From Verrucomicrobiota bacterium (GTDB lineage Bacteria; Verrucomicrobiota; Verrucomicrobiia; Opitutales; Opitutaceae), in assembly GCA_025363395.1 (NCBI GenBank), contig JANYDX010000176.1:1-35378 (forward strand): DNA of 35,378 bases, read 5' to 3'. The position numbers were made by a program, and so were the translations under genes. Numbering within the stretch: the first letter of the stretch is position 1; each line of letters opens with the position of its first letter. The notes under the pieces were generated by a model. It was given only the letters and a program-made list of their open reading frames with translations, was not told the DNA's origin and did no database searches. Shown here piece by piece: positions 22,353-29,972 of this stretch.

Positions 22353-25241
22353 ATGAGCACCGCTCCCACCACCCGCCGTGCAGCCGCCGAAATCAATTTC
22401 GGCGAAGGTGAGGACATGAGTTTCAAGATCGGGAATCGCTCGATCCATCAGTTCTGGCATTTGTTCTCGGCCCATTTTCGTCATGTACTACTGGCGCCGC
22501 AACGACGGCCGGACAGCGGCCGCTTGGCTTGGAACTGGCGAGAGGCGATTGAAAGAAGACCGGTCACGGCCACGGAACTTGCCGAAGTCCGGAGGCGGCT
22601 GTCAGAAGCGAATCGTTCGCTTGCCGGTGGTTTTTCCGGACTAGAGCCCGATGACGATACTCCTGATGGCGGGGCCACGACGCTCGAGGGCCAGGTGCGC
22701 GCGAGTGTGACCGAAATGGTTGGGCAGTTGATCGCGCATCGGGATGCGGTTCTGACCCGGTTTGTCTGCCGCACGGATGCCGGCCTGATGCTGCACAGTT
22801 GGGGCAGCCCGGCAGCGGCTGAGCCGTATTTTCCCGATGCACAAAGCGGTGAGATCAGTGGAGTCGTCATGGTGGGTGCCGAGCGGCCTGCGAGCATCAG
22901 CGTTGTCCTCGAAAACGCGCAGGGCGCCGGCGTGGCCCGGGTCAAATCAGACCAGGATGGTGCGTTTCATTTCTCCAACATTGCGGCTGGCAGCTATCGC
23001 GTCCGCGTGGCGGACCGCAGCGATTTTCCCGCCGGCGGTCTGGCCGTGATCATGGAGCGCGATTCTATTAACGGTCTGGAATTGCGTGCCTCGGGGCCGG
23101 CCTCTGATACGGAAACAGAGGGACCATTGCGGGCGACGGATGGTGCGACTCCGTGGTACAAACTGCGTGTAGTCGCTGTTCTCGCTGTCCTCTTGGTCCT
23201 GGGCGGTGGCAGCTGTGTCTGGCGCTCAGTCCGTCCCGGGGCAAAGCAGACCGCGGCAAACACTCGGTCGATCGGCTGGCAGTCGGCGAGTGGACAGTTG
23301 GCGGCAGGTGACGCAAAAAATTCCTCCACGACCGAACCCAAGGTGGGAGAGGAAGGTGCCTGGTCGTCACTTTCAAAGTCGGTGCCGGCTCCGGTTGCTT
23401 TGACTCCTCATCATGTCCCTACTCCGACTGATGCCAGGAATGCAGGAGATCGCGTCCCGGTTGAATCCGCAGATTCCGATGCGACCAGTTCTCCCGCGGC
23501 AGAAGGAAAAACGCCTCCCTCTGACCCTGCCAATAAAGCGACACCTCGCAGCGCGCAGCCACTGGAGTCGAAGCCTGCCGAGCGAAAAGCGCCTGTTCCG
23601 GGCAATCCATCTGAAAGTTCGCATTCTCCTGAAGAACAGGCCGAGCAGGCCGGGGCCGAGCGTGGCGAGGCGAAGGCCGCGGAAAATAAATTAGCGAAGG
23701 CTTCGGGTGAAAAGCAGAACAAAAAGGGAAAAGCTGCGGCTGGCGCATCACAGGCACCCGCGGATGAATCCCCGGCTGAGACCACGGCTTCCGCTGGATC
23801 GCAGGGCTCCACGGAGGCCGCTGTTTCTCCAACTGCACCGAATGGAAACAAGGCCGGGAAATCGGCGGCAGCAAAAAAAAATCCGGCGGCAACCGGGACC
23901 GCTTCGGCTTCAGCGTCAGCAGACGGAGCCGAAACCGGAGCGCAGGATGCAGCCACTTCCTCGGCCAGCGATGCCGCAGGTGATCGGTTGAAAGACAGTG
24001 TTGGGAAAAAATCCAAAGAGCGGATCAACGCCGTTCCGGCCAACACCGCCGTTGCGGCAACCGACGCGTCACCCAATCCGGTCCGTGAGGCGGATACTGT
24101 GGCGGAATCGCCTGAGCAGGATTCGGCGGCGAATAAAAATGTGCCGCCCGCTGCCTCGCGGAAAAAGCCCGCTGCCGCCGCCGCTCTGCCTCAATCGCGT
24201 CCCGTTGAACAATCCAGCCTGGAAAATTCCGGCGACCTTCCGACGCCAGAGGCCGCTGCGGCGGCGAACAAAACCGCCAAGTCACATCCGGCAGTCGCGA
24301 GCAAGGCCGCGACCGCGACCAAATCAACGGCTGACATGCCAGCTTCCGCATCACAATCCGGGGAGAGTCCGGCGGAAACAGCGCAATCGCCAGCCGCCAC
24401 CGGGAGCACACCGCTCCCCGCGCGGGCCAAGAGTTCGCGAAAGAAATCCGCTCCCGCTCCCTCCGCCAAATCAGCGGACGAAAGCCCGGCGGAAGAGTCA
24501 GTCGGGAAAAATTCCCCCAATGAAGTGACTCCCTCTGCGGTGGTGGTGGGGGAGACCGAGGCGCTGCTGAAAATTGCGCGGGTTCATGCGTCAGCTTGGC
24601 AAGCGCGGGTGGTTCAGGATTCGATCCTGCCGACCCGCCCTCTGACCGCGGCGGAGGAGGATGGCGTGGAGGCGATGCGGGAAAAATTATTGCAAGAGCG
24701 CACATCCCGCATGCCGGAGGCTTTCCGGCGCCCCCAGGCGAGGGGCGGGTTTGTCCTGGAGTTTTCACCGGACGCTGCCGACGAAAAAGATCCGCCCCGC
24801 TGGCGGGACGAAACCGGAAATGAACCGCCCGGAACAACCGTGCAGGGCGAACGCGCTGAACTAAGCTGGTCTGGTTCCGTTCCCTCGCGTGACCATGGCT
24901 ATGTGTTGACTCGTTTGGACGGCCGTGAAATTGCCCGGTTAAGCATTGATCAAGCGGGTGGCCTCACCCTGAAAGTTTCGCCCGGTACTCACGCATGGTA
25001 CTGGCTTGGAGTTGAGGTTTTCAGCGCGGCGGGAAGCGCGAAGACGGCATTTGATTGGCGGCTGTCGTCGGGCGGACCTTTGCCGGCTTCTTGGCCGCGC
25101 GACGGCCAGTGGCGCGATAGCCGTGGGAGGCGCGTTGATATTCCCCTGGATGCCACGACCGCGCGGGTGGGACATTATGGAATCGCTTTGGTCGATCCCT
25201 CCACCGGCTGGGCGCTCGCGTGTGAGATCGCTTTGCAGTGA
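22353..25241 (+). CDS. Large single-pass protein: CNA-B-like domain, TM helix, ~440-residue low-complexity linker, unknown C-terminal domain
   Basis: 962 residues from ATG 22353; ATG 22416, behind AGGTGAGG, is a good alternative start. Parts in order: N-terminal helical region (1-160) without a signal peptide, with the segment ASVTEMVGQLIAHRDAVLTRF. A beta-sandwich resembling CNA-B or carboxypeptidase-regulatory domains follows (166-246: ISGVVMVGAERPASISVVLE, VKSDQDGAFHFSNIAAGSYRVRV). Then comes one TM helix (270-290, VVAVLAVLLVLGGGSCVW). Residues 291-727 are a disordered linker of Ala, Ser, Pro, Lys and Glu with recurring ESPAE motifs. The C-terminal domain (728-962: EALLKIARVHASAWQARVVQ ... 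GHYGIALVDPSTGWALACEI) is beta-rich and unknown to me. If the N-terminus is cytoplasmic, the linker spans the periplasm and presents the last domain near the outer membrane, as in TonB-like or LysM-type linkers (inference). Confidence 0.8.
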   Translation: MSTAPTTRRAAAEINFGEGEDMSFKIGNRSIHQFWHLFSAHFRHVLLAPQRRPDSGRLAWNWREAIERRPVTATELAEVRRRLSEANRSLAGGFSGLEPDDDTPDGGATTLEGQVRASVTEMVGQLIAHRDAVLTRFVCRTDAGLMLHSWGSPAAAEPYFPDAQSGEISGVVMVGAERPASISVVLENAQGAGVARVKSDQDGAFHFSNIAAGSYRVRVADRSDFPAGGLAVIMERDSINGLELRASGPASDTETEGPLRATDGATPWYKLRVVAVLAVLLVLGGGSCVWRSVRPGAKQTAANTRSIGWQSASGQLAAGDAKNSSTTEPKVGEEGAWSSLSKSVPAPVALTPHHVPTPTDARNAGDRVPVESADSDATSSPAAEGKTPPSDPANKATPRSAQPLESKPAERKAPVPGNPSESSHSPEEQAEQAGAERGEAKAAENKLAKASGEKQNKKGKAAAGASQAPADESPAETTASAGSQGSTEAAVSPTAPNGNKAGKSAAAKKNPAATGTASASASADGAETGAQDAATSSASDAAGDRLKDSVGKKSKERINAVPANTAVAATDASPNPVREADTVAESPEQDSAANKNVPPAASRKKPAAAAALPQSRPVEQSSLENSGDLPTPEAAAAANKTAKSHPAVASKAATATKSTADMPASASQSGESPAETAQSPAATGSTPLPARAKSSRKKSAPAPSAKSADESPAEESVGKNSPNEVTPSAVVVGETEALLKIARVHASAWQARVVQDSILPTRPLTAAEEDGVEAMREKLLQERTSRMPEAFRRPQARGGFVLEFSPDAADEKDPPRWRDETGNEPPGTTVQGERAELSWSGSVPSRDHGYVLTRLDGREIARLSIDQAGGLTLKVSPGTHAWYWLGVEVFSAAGSAKTAFDWRLSSGGPLPASWPRDGQWRDSRGRRVDIPLDATTARVGHYGIALVDPSTGWALACEIALQ

Positions 25242-25293
25242 GCGGGAGTCCGGTTTGATTCCACCGGGTTTCACTCACTGAAGGCACTTCGTC

Positions 25294-26616
25294 TTACTGA
25301 ATCAGATCCTGAATCAATGGCTCCAAGGTCGGTGCAGTCGGCGTGAATTGAATGGCGTCGCGGATGAGCGCCTCGGCACGGAAGCTTTGGGCATGGTCGT
25401 TGAGGTGAAGTGTACACAAGCGAGTGCCGGCGCCGACGGGTTCGCCGATTTTGATGAGGTCCGCGATGCCGACGGCGTGGTCAATCTGGTCGGTCACTGC
25501 GGCTCGGCCGCCGCCGAGTGCCATGATGGCGTGGCCGCATTTGAGTGCATCGACTTCACTGACGAAACCTTTTGCGTCCGCCGGCGCGCGAACCTCGGTG
25601 AACAGTTTCGCCGTGGGCAAAATCTTATAGTCGTCGATCACGCGCGGATCGCCGCCCTGGGCGACGCACATCTGGCGGAATTTCTCCAGCGCCGAGCCGT
25701 TCGCGATGGCTGCCTCCAGCTGGCGGCGGGCACTGGCTTCATCCTTTGCCGCGCCGCCGAGGATGAGCATGTGGCCGGTAAGTGCGTAGGTGAGCTCCAT
25801 CAGATCGGCCGGGCCGCGGCCCTTCAGGCATTCGATGGCTTCGATGACCTCGGTGGTGTGGCCGGCCGCCCGGCCGAGCGGCTGGTTCATCGTGGTGAGC
25901 AGCGCGCGCACGGGTTTCCCCGAGACTTGGCCGATCGCCACCATCGCGCGGGCCAGCTCGAGGGCGCGTTCCTTGGATTTCATGAACGCACCGCGGCCAA
26001 ACTTCACATCGAGCACGAGCGAGTCGATGCCCTCGGCGAGTTTCTTGCTCATGATGCTGGCACAGATCAGGGGGATGCATTCGACGGTGCCCGTGACATC
26101 CCGCAACGAGTAAAGTTTCCGGTCGGCGGGGGCGATTTGCGGCGTCTGGCCAATCATGGCGGCGCCGACTTGCTGGAGAATGGCGCGAAATTCCGCGACG
26201 CTGAGGGTGACGCGGAAGCCCGGAATGGCTTCGAGCTTGTCGAGGGTACCGCCGGTATGGCCGAGGCCGCGGCCGCTCATCATGGGAACCTTGAGACCGC
26301 AGGCGGCGGCGAGCGGCGCCAGAATGAGCGAAACCTTGTCACCCACACCCCCGGTGGAATGTTTGTCCACCTTCGCGCCGGGAATGTCGCGGAGGTCAAT
26401 GATTTCACCGGAGTGCAACATGGCGTCGGTGAGCCAGGCGGTTTCCTGTGGCGTCATGCCGCGCCAGAAAATTGCCATGAGCAAGGCGGAGGCCTGATAG
26501 GACTTAAAAGTACCTTCAGCGACGCCATGCGCAAAGAAATCGATCTCTACTTTGCTCAGCACGCCACCGTCGCGCTTCTTGATGATGATATCCTGGGGAA
26601 AGAAGGTGGCGCTCAT
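25294..26616 (-). CDS. deoA: Thymidine (pyrimidine-nucleoside) phosphorylase
   Basis: 440 residues, the usual length. It cleaves thymidine or deoxyuridine with phosphate to base and deoxyribose-1-phosphate. The signature is seen in VDKHSTGGVGDKVSLILAPL, MMSGRGLGHTGGTLDKLEAIPGF, VGAAMIGQTPQIAPADRKLY, DVTGTVECIPLICASIMSKKLAEG and LLTTMNQPLGRAAG. N-terminal PQDIIIKKRDGGVLS is also family-typical. Phosphate- and pyrimidine-binding residues (Lys-His-Ser-Thr, Arg in ASADR-like, Ser, Lys of SKKLA) look intact. Resemblance to E. coli DeoA runs throughout; a broader pyrimidine-nucleoside phosphorylase cannot be excluded. It is followed downstream on the same strand by nothing until the 962-residue gene's convergent end. 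The upstream neighbour on the same strand is a molybdoprotein, with a 152-base spacer. Confidence 0.95.
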   Translation of the reverse strand: MSATFFPQDIIIKKRDGGVLSKVEIDFFAHGVAEGTFKSYQASALLMAIFWRGMTPQETAWLTDAMLHSGEIIDLRDIPGAKVDKHSTGGVGDKVSLILAPLAAACGLKVPMMSGRGLGHTGGTLDKLEAIPGFRVTLSVAEFRAILQQVGAAMIGQTPQIAPADRKLYSLRDVTGTVECIPLICASIMSKKLAEGIDSLVLDVKFGRGAFMKSKERALELARAMVAIGQVSGKPVRALLTTMNQPLGRAAGHTTEVIEAIECLKGRGPADLMELTYALTGHMLILGGAAKDEASARRQLEAAIANGSALEKFRQMCVAQGGDPRVIDDYKILPTAKLFTEVRAPADAKGFVSEVDALKCGHAIMALGGGRAAVTDQIDHAVGIADLIKIGEPVGAGTRLCTLHLNDHAQSFRAEALIRDAIQFTPTAPTLEPLIQDLIQ

Positions 26617-26663
26617 GAAAAAAGAAAGTGGAGTTCGAGGCCGAGGAATGCCCTGCGTTCAGT

Positions 26664-26750
26664 CTCGTTCTCCTAGTCGTTCCCATTCTTTCTTCGCATC
26701 CTACGTCGACCACAAGCACGAACGAGAGAGCGAGAAAGAGTACAAGAATG
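26664..26750. other. Pyrimidine/purine-biased spacer with interleaved inverted repeats
   Basis: In the spacer between the two minus-strand genes, CTCGTTC (26664) and CATTCTT (26684) are answered in the same order by GAACGAG (26720) and AAGAATG (26744), all exact. An inner pair CTTTCTTCGC / GCGAGAAAG extends the second helix with one bulge. The interleaved order would allow a pseudoknot-like fold in RNA. The base composition is unlike the flanking genes. No coding sequence is convincing here. Confidence 0.35.
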
Positions 26751-26768
26751 ATAGCAGCATTCAGGCGT

Positions 26769-27410
26769 CTACGCGTAGCGCTCTTCCTTCCACGGATCCC
26801 CGACGTAGTGGTAGCCGCGCACTTCCCAAAAACCGAGGCGGTCCTCGGCGAGAAATGTGATGCTCTTGACGAACTTCGCGCCCTTCCACGCGTACAATTT
26901 GGGGATAATGATGCGCGCCGGCCCGCCGTGTTCGAGGGAAACGGGTTCGCCACCGAACCGGGTGGCGACGAGCACATCGTCATCGAGGCAGTTCGTGAGA
27001 GGCACGTTGGTTGAGTAACCGTCGTAGCTGGTGAAATAAACGAACTTCGCCTCGGGTTTCGGCTGCGCGATCTCGAAGAGGGTGGTGAAGGCCACGCCGG
27101 TCCACTGGCAGTCGTATTTGCTCCAGGTGGTCACACAGTGAAAATCGCTGAGGTCGGTGACCTGGGGCAGGGCATTGAACTGCTCCCAGGAAAAGGCGGT
27201 GGGGTTTTCCACGAGACCATCGATGGTGAGGGTCCACTCGTTGAGGGGAATTTCCGGCCGCACGCCCAGATCAAGGACCGGAAAACCGGTGGTGAGTTTC
27301 TGGCCGGGAGGCAGGCGATCGGTCGCGGCGACCTCGCGGGGCTTGAAGCCCGAGGCCAGTTGTTTTTCTGCCCACCGTTGTTTGGCTTGGATATAACGCT
27401 CCTTGGACAT
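26769..27410 (-). CDS. Sulfite-oxidase-fold molybdopterin oxidoreductase (cytoplasmic)
   Basis: 213 residues from the ATG at 27410; the ORF-track start is a TTG twelve codons upstream. The fold is the single Mo-cofactor domain of the sulfite oxidase family: PLNEWTLTIDGLVENPTAFSWEQFNALPQ, then DFHCVTTWSKYDCQWTGVAFTTLF, with the Mo-ligand Cys in FHCVT. VYFTSYDGYSTNVPLTNCLDDDVLVATRFGGEPVSLEHGGPARIIIPKLYAWKGAKFVKSI, including the HGGPAR and WKGAKFVK signatures, follows. There is no twin-arginine signal and no extra domain, so it differs from MsrP/YedY and is probably cytoplasmic. Its substrate is unknown for this subgroup. Confidence 0.9.
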   Translation of the reverse strand: MSKERYIQAKQRWAEKQLASGFKPREVAATDRLPPGQKLTTGFPVLDLGVRPEIPLNEWTLTIDGLVENPTAFSWEQFNALPQVTDLSDFHCVTTWSKYDCQWTGVAFTTLFEIAQPKPEAKFVYFTSYDGYSTNVPLTNCLDDDVLVATRFGGEPVSLEHGGPARIIIPKLYAWKGAKFVKSITFLAEDRLGFWEVRGYHYVGDPWKEERYA

Positions 27411-27611
27411 GGGGTGATAAAATGGGAATCGGGCCGGATTTCGCAAGCCACACCTCGGGCTTCAATGTGAGGCTAAGAAGGTGGCCCACGAAACCTGCGA
27501 AATAGCCCGAAGCCAATGGATCGGAGGACAAAACGGCTGAGAGTAATGTGTAGGAGATAAACCCCGACCGTCGAATCTGATCACCCTGTTTCGAAACTCG
27601 GGAGGGTACGC

Positions 27612-28169
27612 TCAGACGGACGGAGGGAAGTAGGACACGCGGGGACGTGGCGGGGCCGTCAGGGCTTCGGTGATCAAAGCAATCTTGCTCCGGTAGTAGA
27701 GGGCCATGCCGCCTTGATAGAAGAGGGTGAGCACCGCGAAGCCGCCGTAGGCTGCAAAAAAGGCGGTGCGCACCAGCGATAATATGTCACCTTTCGCAAT
27801 GCCGTTCTCCTTAAGAAGCGTTTCCAAGTCGGGGGTTAGGTTTCCCATGACCGTCCCTTCGTCGAAACTCCCGAGGCGGCTGGCGCAGTACACCATGACG
27901 ACCGCGAGCAACAGTATTTGTGAACGCACCAGCAATCTCATGCCGTCGGGCTGGCGTTGTTTGAGGAGCTTGTGTCCGCGGATTTCCATCCAGCCGGCTG
28001 CACCGATTAAAAAGCCCACGACCAGGCCGGAGAAATCGCCCATGGCCAGCGTGATCAGGCTGCCGAGGGCCGCGAATACGATCACGCACCAGCCATTGAG
28101 CAGCGAGATCCGCAGGATTCGCTTGAGCGCCTTTTCCGGCGGCATGGGCTCGGTGGTGGAGCTGATCAT
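27612..28169 (-). CDS. Four-TM integral membrane protein of unknown function
   Basis: 185 residues. Four hydrophobic stretches are visible: GWCVIVFAALGSLITLAM, FSGLVVGFLIGAAGWMEI, LLVRSQILLLAVVMVYCA and LVRTAFFAAYGGFAVLTLFYQGGMALYY. A soluble loop with acidic residues (GTVMGNLTPDLETLLKENGIAKGD) separates TM3 from TM4. The tail is Pro-rich (APPRPRVSYFPPSV). I cannot place it in a family. It lies 83 bases downstream of pyruvate kinase on the same strand and may be cotranscribed. Confidence 0.75.
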   Translation of the reverse strand: MISSTTEPMPPEKALKRILRISLLNGWCVIVFAALGSLITLAMGDFSGLVVGFLIGAAGWMEIRGHKLLKQRQPDGMRLLVRSQILLLAVVMVYCASRLGSFDEGTVMGNLTPDLETLLKENGIAKGDILSLVRTAFFAAYGGFAVLTLFYQGGMALYYRSKIALITEALTAPPRPRVSYFPPSV

Positions 28170-28252
28170 CCGCCCAATCTGACCGGTCGTGACGACCCGG
28201 GCGAGGATCTTTCGCTGGCTGAGCGTTTCGTCTCGCCGGTAGGATGTGAATT

Positions 28253-29695
28253 TTACTCAACCGGGCGCATCTGGATCGTGTCGATGGTCTTTTCGCCGGC
28301 GAGGACGTTGGTGACCACGACCATCCAGTCGCCGGGCTGCACCCAGCCGCGGCGGAGCAGATACGCGAACGCATCACGAATGCTTTGCTCGGGCCCGGTG
28401 GCGAATTTCACGAGGAACGGCTCCACGCCCCACATGAGCAACATGTGCCGGAAGACCAGCGGGTCGTCCGTGAAGGCGTAGATGGGACAGCGCCACGCGC
28501 GCAAGGCGGCGAGCGTCTGCGGCAGCAGTCCGCTGCGCGTAAAAACCACAATGCCGGCCTCGCCGATTTCCTGCGCCAGCATGATGGCGGAACGGAGCAG
28601 GCGATCCTTGTGCGTCTTGAGCGGAAGCGTGTTGTTGTAGCCCTTGGTCGCGCTGCCCTCGATCCGGCCGGCGACTTTCTTCATAAATTGCACGCATTCG
28701 AGCGGGTAGCGGCCGGTGGTGGTTTCACCGGACAGCATGATCGCATCGGCGGTGGACCAGACCGCAGTGGCGATGTCGCTCACTTCGGCGCGGGTTGGTA
28801 CGGGCGAGGTGATCATCGATTCGAGCAGATGTGTCGCGACGATGACCGGTTTGCGCAGCCGGATGCACGCGTCGACGGCCCGCTTCTGAATCAAAGGCAA
28901 ATCCTCCATCGGGACCTCGATCCCAAGATCGCCGCGCGCGACCATCACGGCGTCGGAGGCCACGATTATCTCATCGAGATTGGCGATGGCGGACTGGTCC
29001 TCGATTTTCGCAATGATGTGCGCCGTGCTGGATTTTTCCGAAAGGAAGCGCCGCAGGATGTCGATGTCGTCCGCCTCGCGCACGAACGACAGGGCAAAAT
29101 AATCCACCTTTTCCTCGATGCCCACGGTGATATCGGCACGGTCTTTCGCGGTGAGCGCGGGCAGCCGGACCTTGACGCCCGGCAGGTTGATGTGGCGCCG
29201 GCTGCCCAGTTTGGCGGGCACGATCACGCGGCAGCGCACGCGGGTCGCCTCCGTACTGATGACTTCCAGGCGGATGAGCCCGCTGTCGACGAGCACCATG
29301 GTGCCGGCCGGAACGTCGCGCCCGAGACCCGGGTAGTTGACAGACACGGCCAGGATGCCGTCTTCCGCGCCACCGCCCTGCGGAAGCAGATCGATCAGTT
29401 GTCCCGCCACCAATTCCACGGGCGCCGGCAGATCCCCGGTGCGGATTTCCGGCCCCTTCACATCCATAAGAAGCGCGATTTCGCGACCGGTCCGGCGGCA
29501 CACTTCGCGGACTCGATGGATCATGGCGCGGGTCCAGGCATGGTCGGCGTGAGCCATGTTGAGCCGGCAGACGTCGACCCCGGCGAGAATCAGCTGCTCG
29601 AGCATCGACTCCTCGGCCGAAGCGGGGCCGAGGGTGAAAACGATCTTGGTGTGGCGATAGGCTTGTTTGGGGAGCGAGGGGGAGGACGGGTTCAC
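28253..29695 (-). CDS. pyk: Pyruvate kinase with altered monovalent-cation site
   Basis: Makes pyruvate and ATP from phosphoenolpyruvate and ADP. I use the GTG at 29695 (480 residues), which opens MNPSSPSLPKQAYRHTKIVFTLGP; the ORF-track GTG at 29752 adds 19 residues. Catalytic parts are present: IIAKIEDQSAIANLDEII (catalytic Lys and Mg-ligand Glu), ASDAVMVARGDLGIEVP (Mg-ligand Asp), VIVATHLLESMI (Thr). The C-terminal domain has VFTRSGLLPQTLAALR. Usual RLNFSHG is RLNMAHA here, and usual DTKGPEIR is DVKGPEIR, so a Ser that binds potassium in canonical enzymes is Ala. The Glu linked with potassium dependence is retained. It is divergent from hrpA. Confidence 0.92.
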   Translation of the reverse strand: MNPSSPSLPKQAYRHTKIVFTLGPASAEESMLEQLILAGVDVCRLNMAHADHAWTRAMIHRVREVCRRTGREIALLMDVKGPEIRTGDLPAPVELVAGQLIDLLPQGGGAEDGILAVSVNYPGLGRDVPAGTMVLVDSGLIRLEVISTEATRVRCRVIVPAKLGSRRHINLPGVKVRLPALTAKDRADITVGIEEKVDYFALSFVREADDIDILRRFLSEKSSTAHIIAKIEDQSAIANLDEIIVASDAVMVARGDLGIEVPMEDLPLIQKRAVDACIRLRKPVIVATHLLESMITSPVPTRAEVSDIATAVWSTADAIMLSGETTTGRYPLECVQFMKKVAGRIEGSATKGYNNTLPLKTHKDRLLRSAIMLAQEIGEAGIVVFTRSGLLPQTLAALRAWRCPIYAFTDDPLVFRHMLLMWGVEPFLVKFATGPEQSIRDAFAYLLRRGWVQPGDWMVVVTNVLAGEKTIDTIQMRPVE

Positions 29696-29910
29696 ATTCT
29701 TGGGGTAGCACAACCGATGCCGGCTCCCCGGTTTGATGCGGGCTGGAATCACTTTTCCGGCAACCGCGGTGTGGAACCAACTGAGTTTGAAAAATATCGG
29801 GCTCGATTCGGCGGTTGATCGGGCTTTATTCCCGATTCACTTTCACCGAAGATTGATGCGTAAAGCCGGACCGACAAAGTTTGCCAGGAATGTCGCCGTA
29901 CTTCGCGGAC

Positions 29911-29939
29911 TTGGGTAAATTTACTCTGCGAGGTGTAAA
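29911..29939 (+). promoter_or_regulatory. Possible promoter for hrpA
   Basis: TTGGGT (-35-like), a 17-base spacer and TGTAAA (-10-like) would start transcription about 27 bases before the hrpA ATG. The match to consensus is moderate. A small inverted repeat, ATCGGG / CCCGAT, lies upstream at 29818-29836. Confidence 0.35.
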
Positions 29940-29972
29940 AGACTCGCGCCAAGGGGTGGGGGTTCGCTCACA

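Noticed and set aside
24025-24837. 270-aa minus-strand ORF, and 23411..24076, 23998..24528 in other frames
   Set aside because: They lie over the low-complexity linker of the 962-residue protein, where repetitive GC-rich codons leave several frames open; they have no domain character.
25348-26676. 442-aa plus-strand ORF opposite deoA
   Set aside because: It is the antisense shadow of a full, well-conserved thymidine phosphorylase; its composition (Gly/Asp/His/Arg) is typical of a mirrored GC-rich frame.
28385-29818. 477-aa plus-strand ORF opposite pyruvate kinase
   Set aside because: Antisense shadow; the minus strand shows complete pyruvate kinase motifs.
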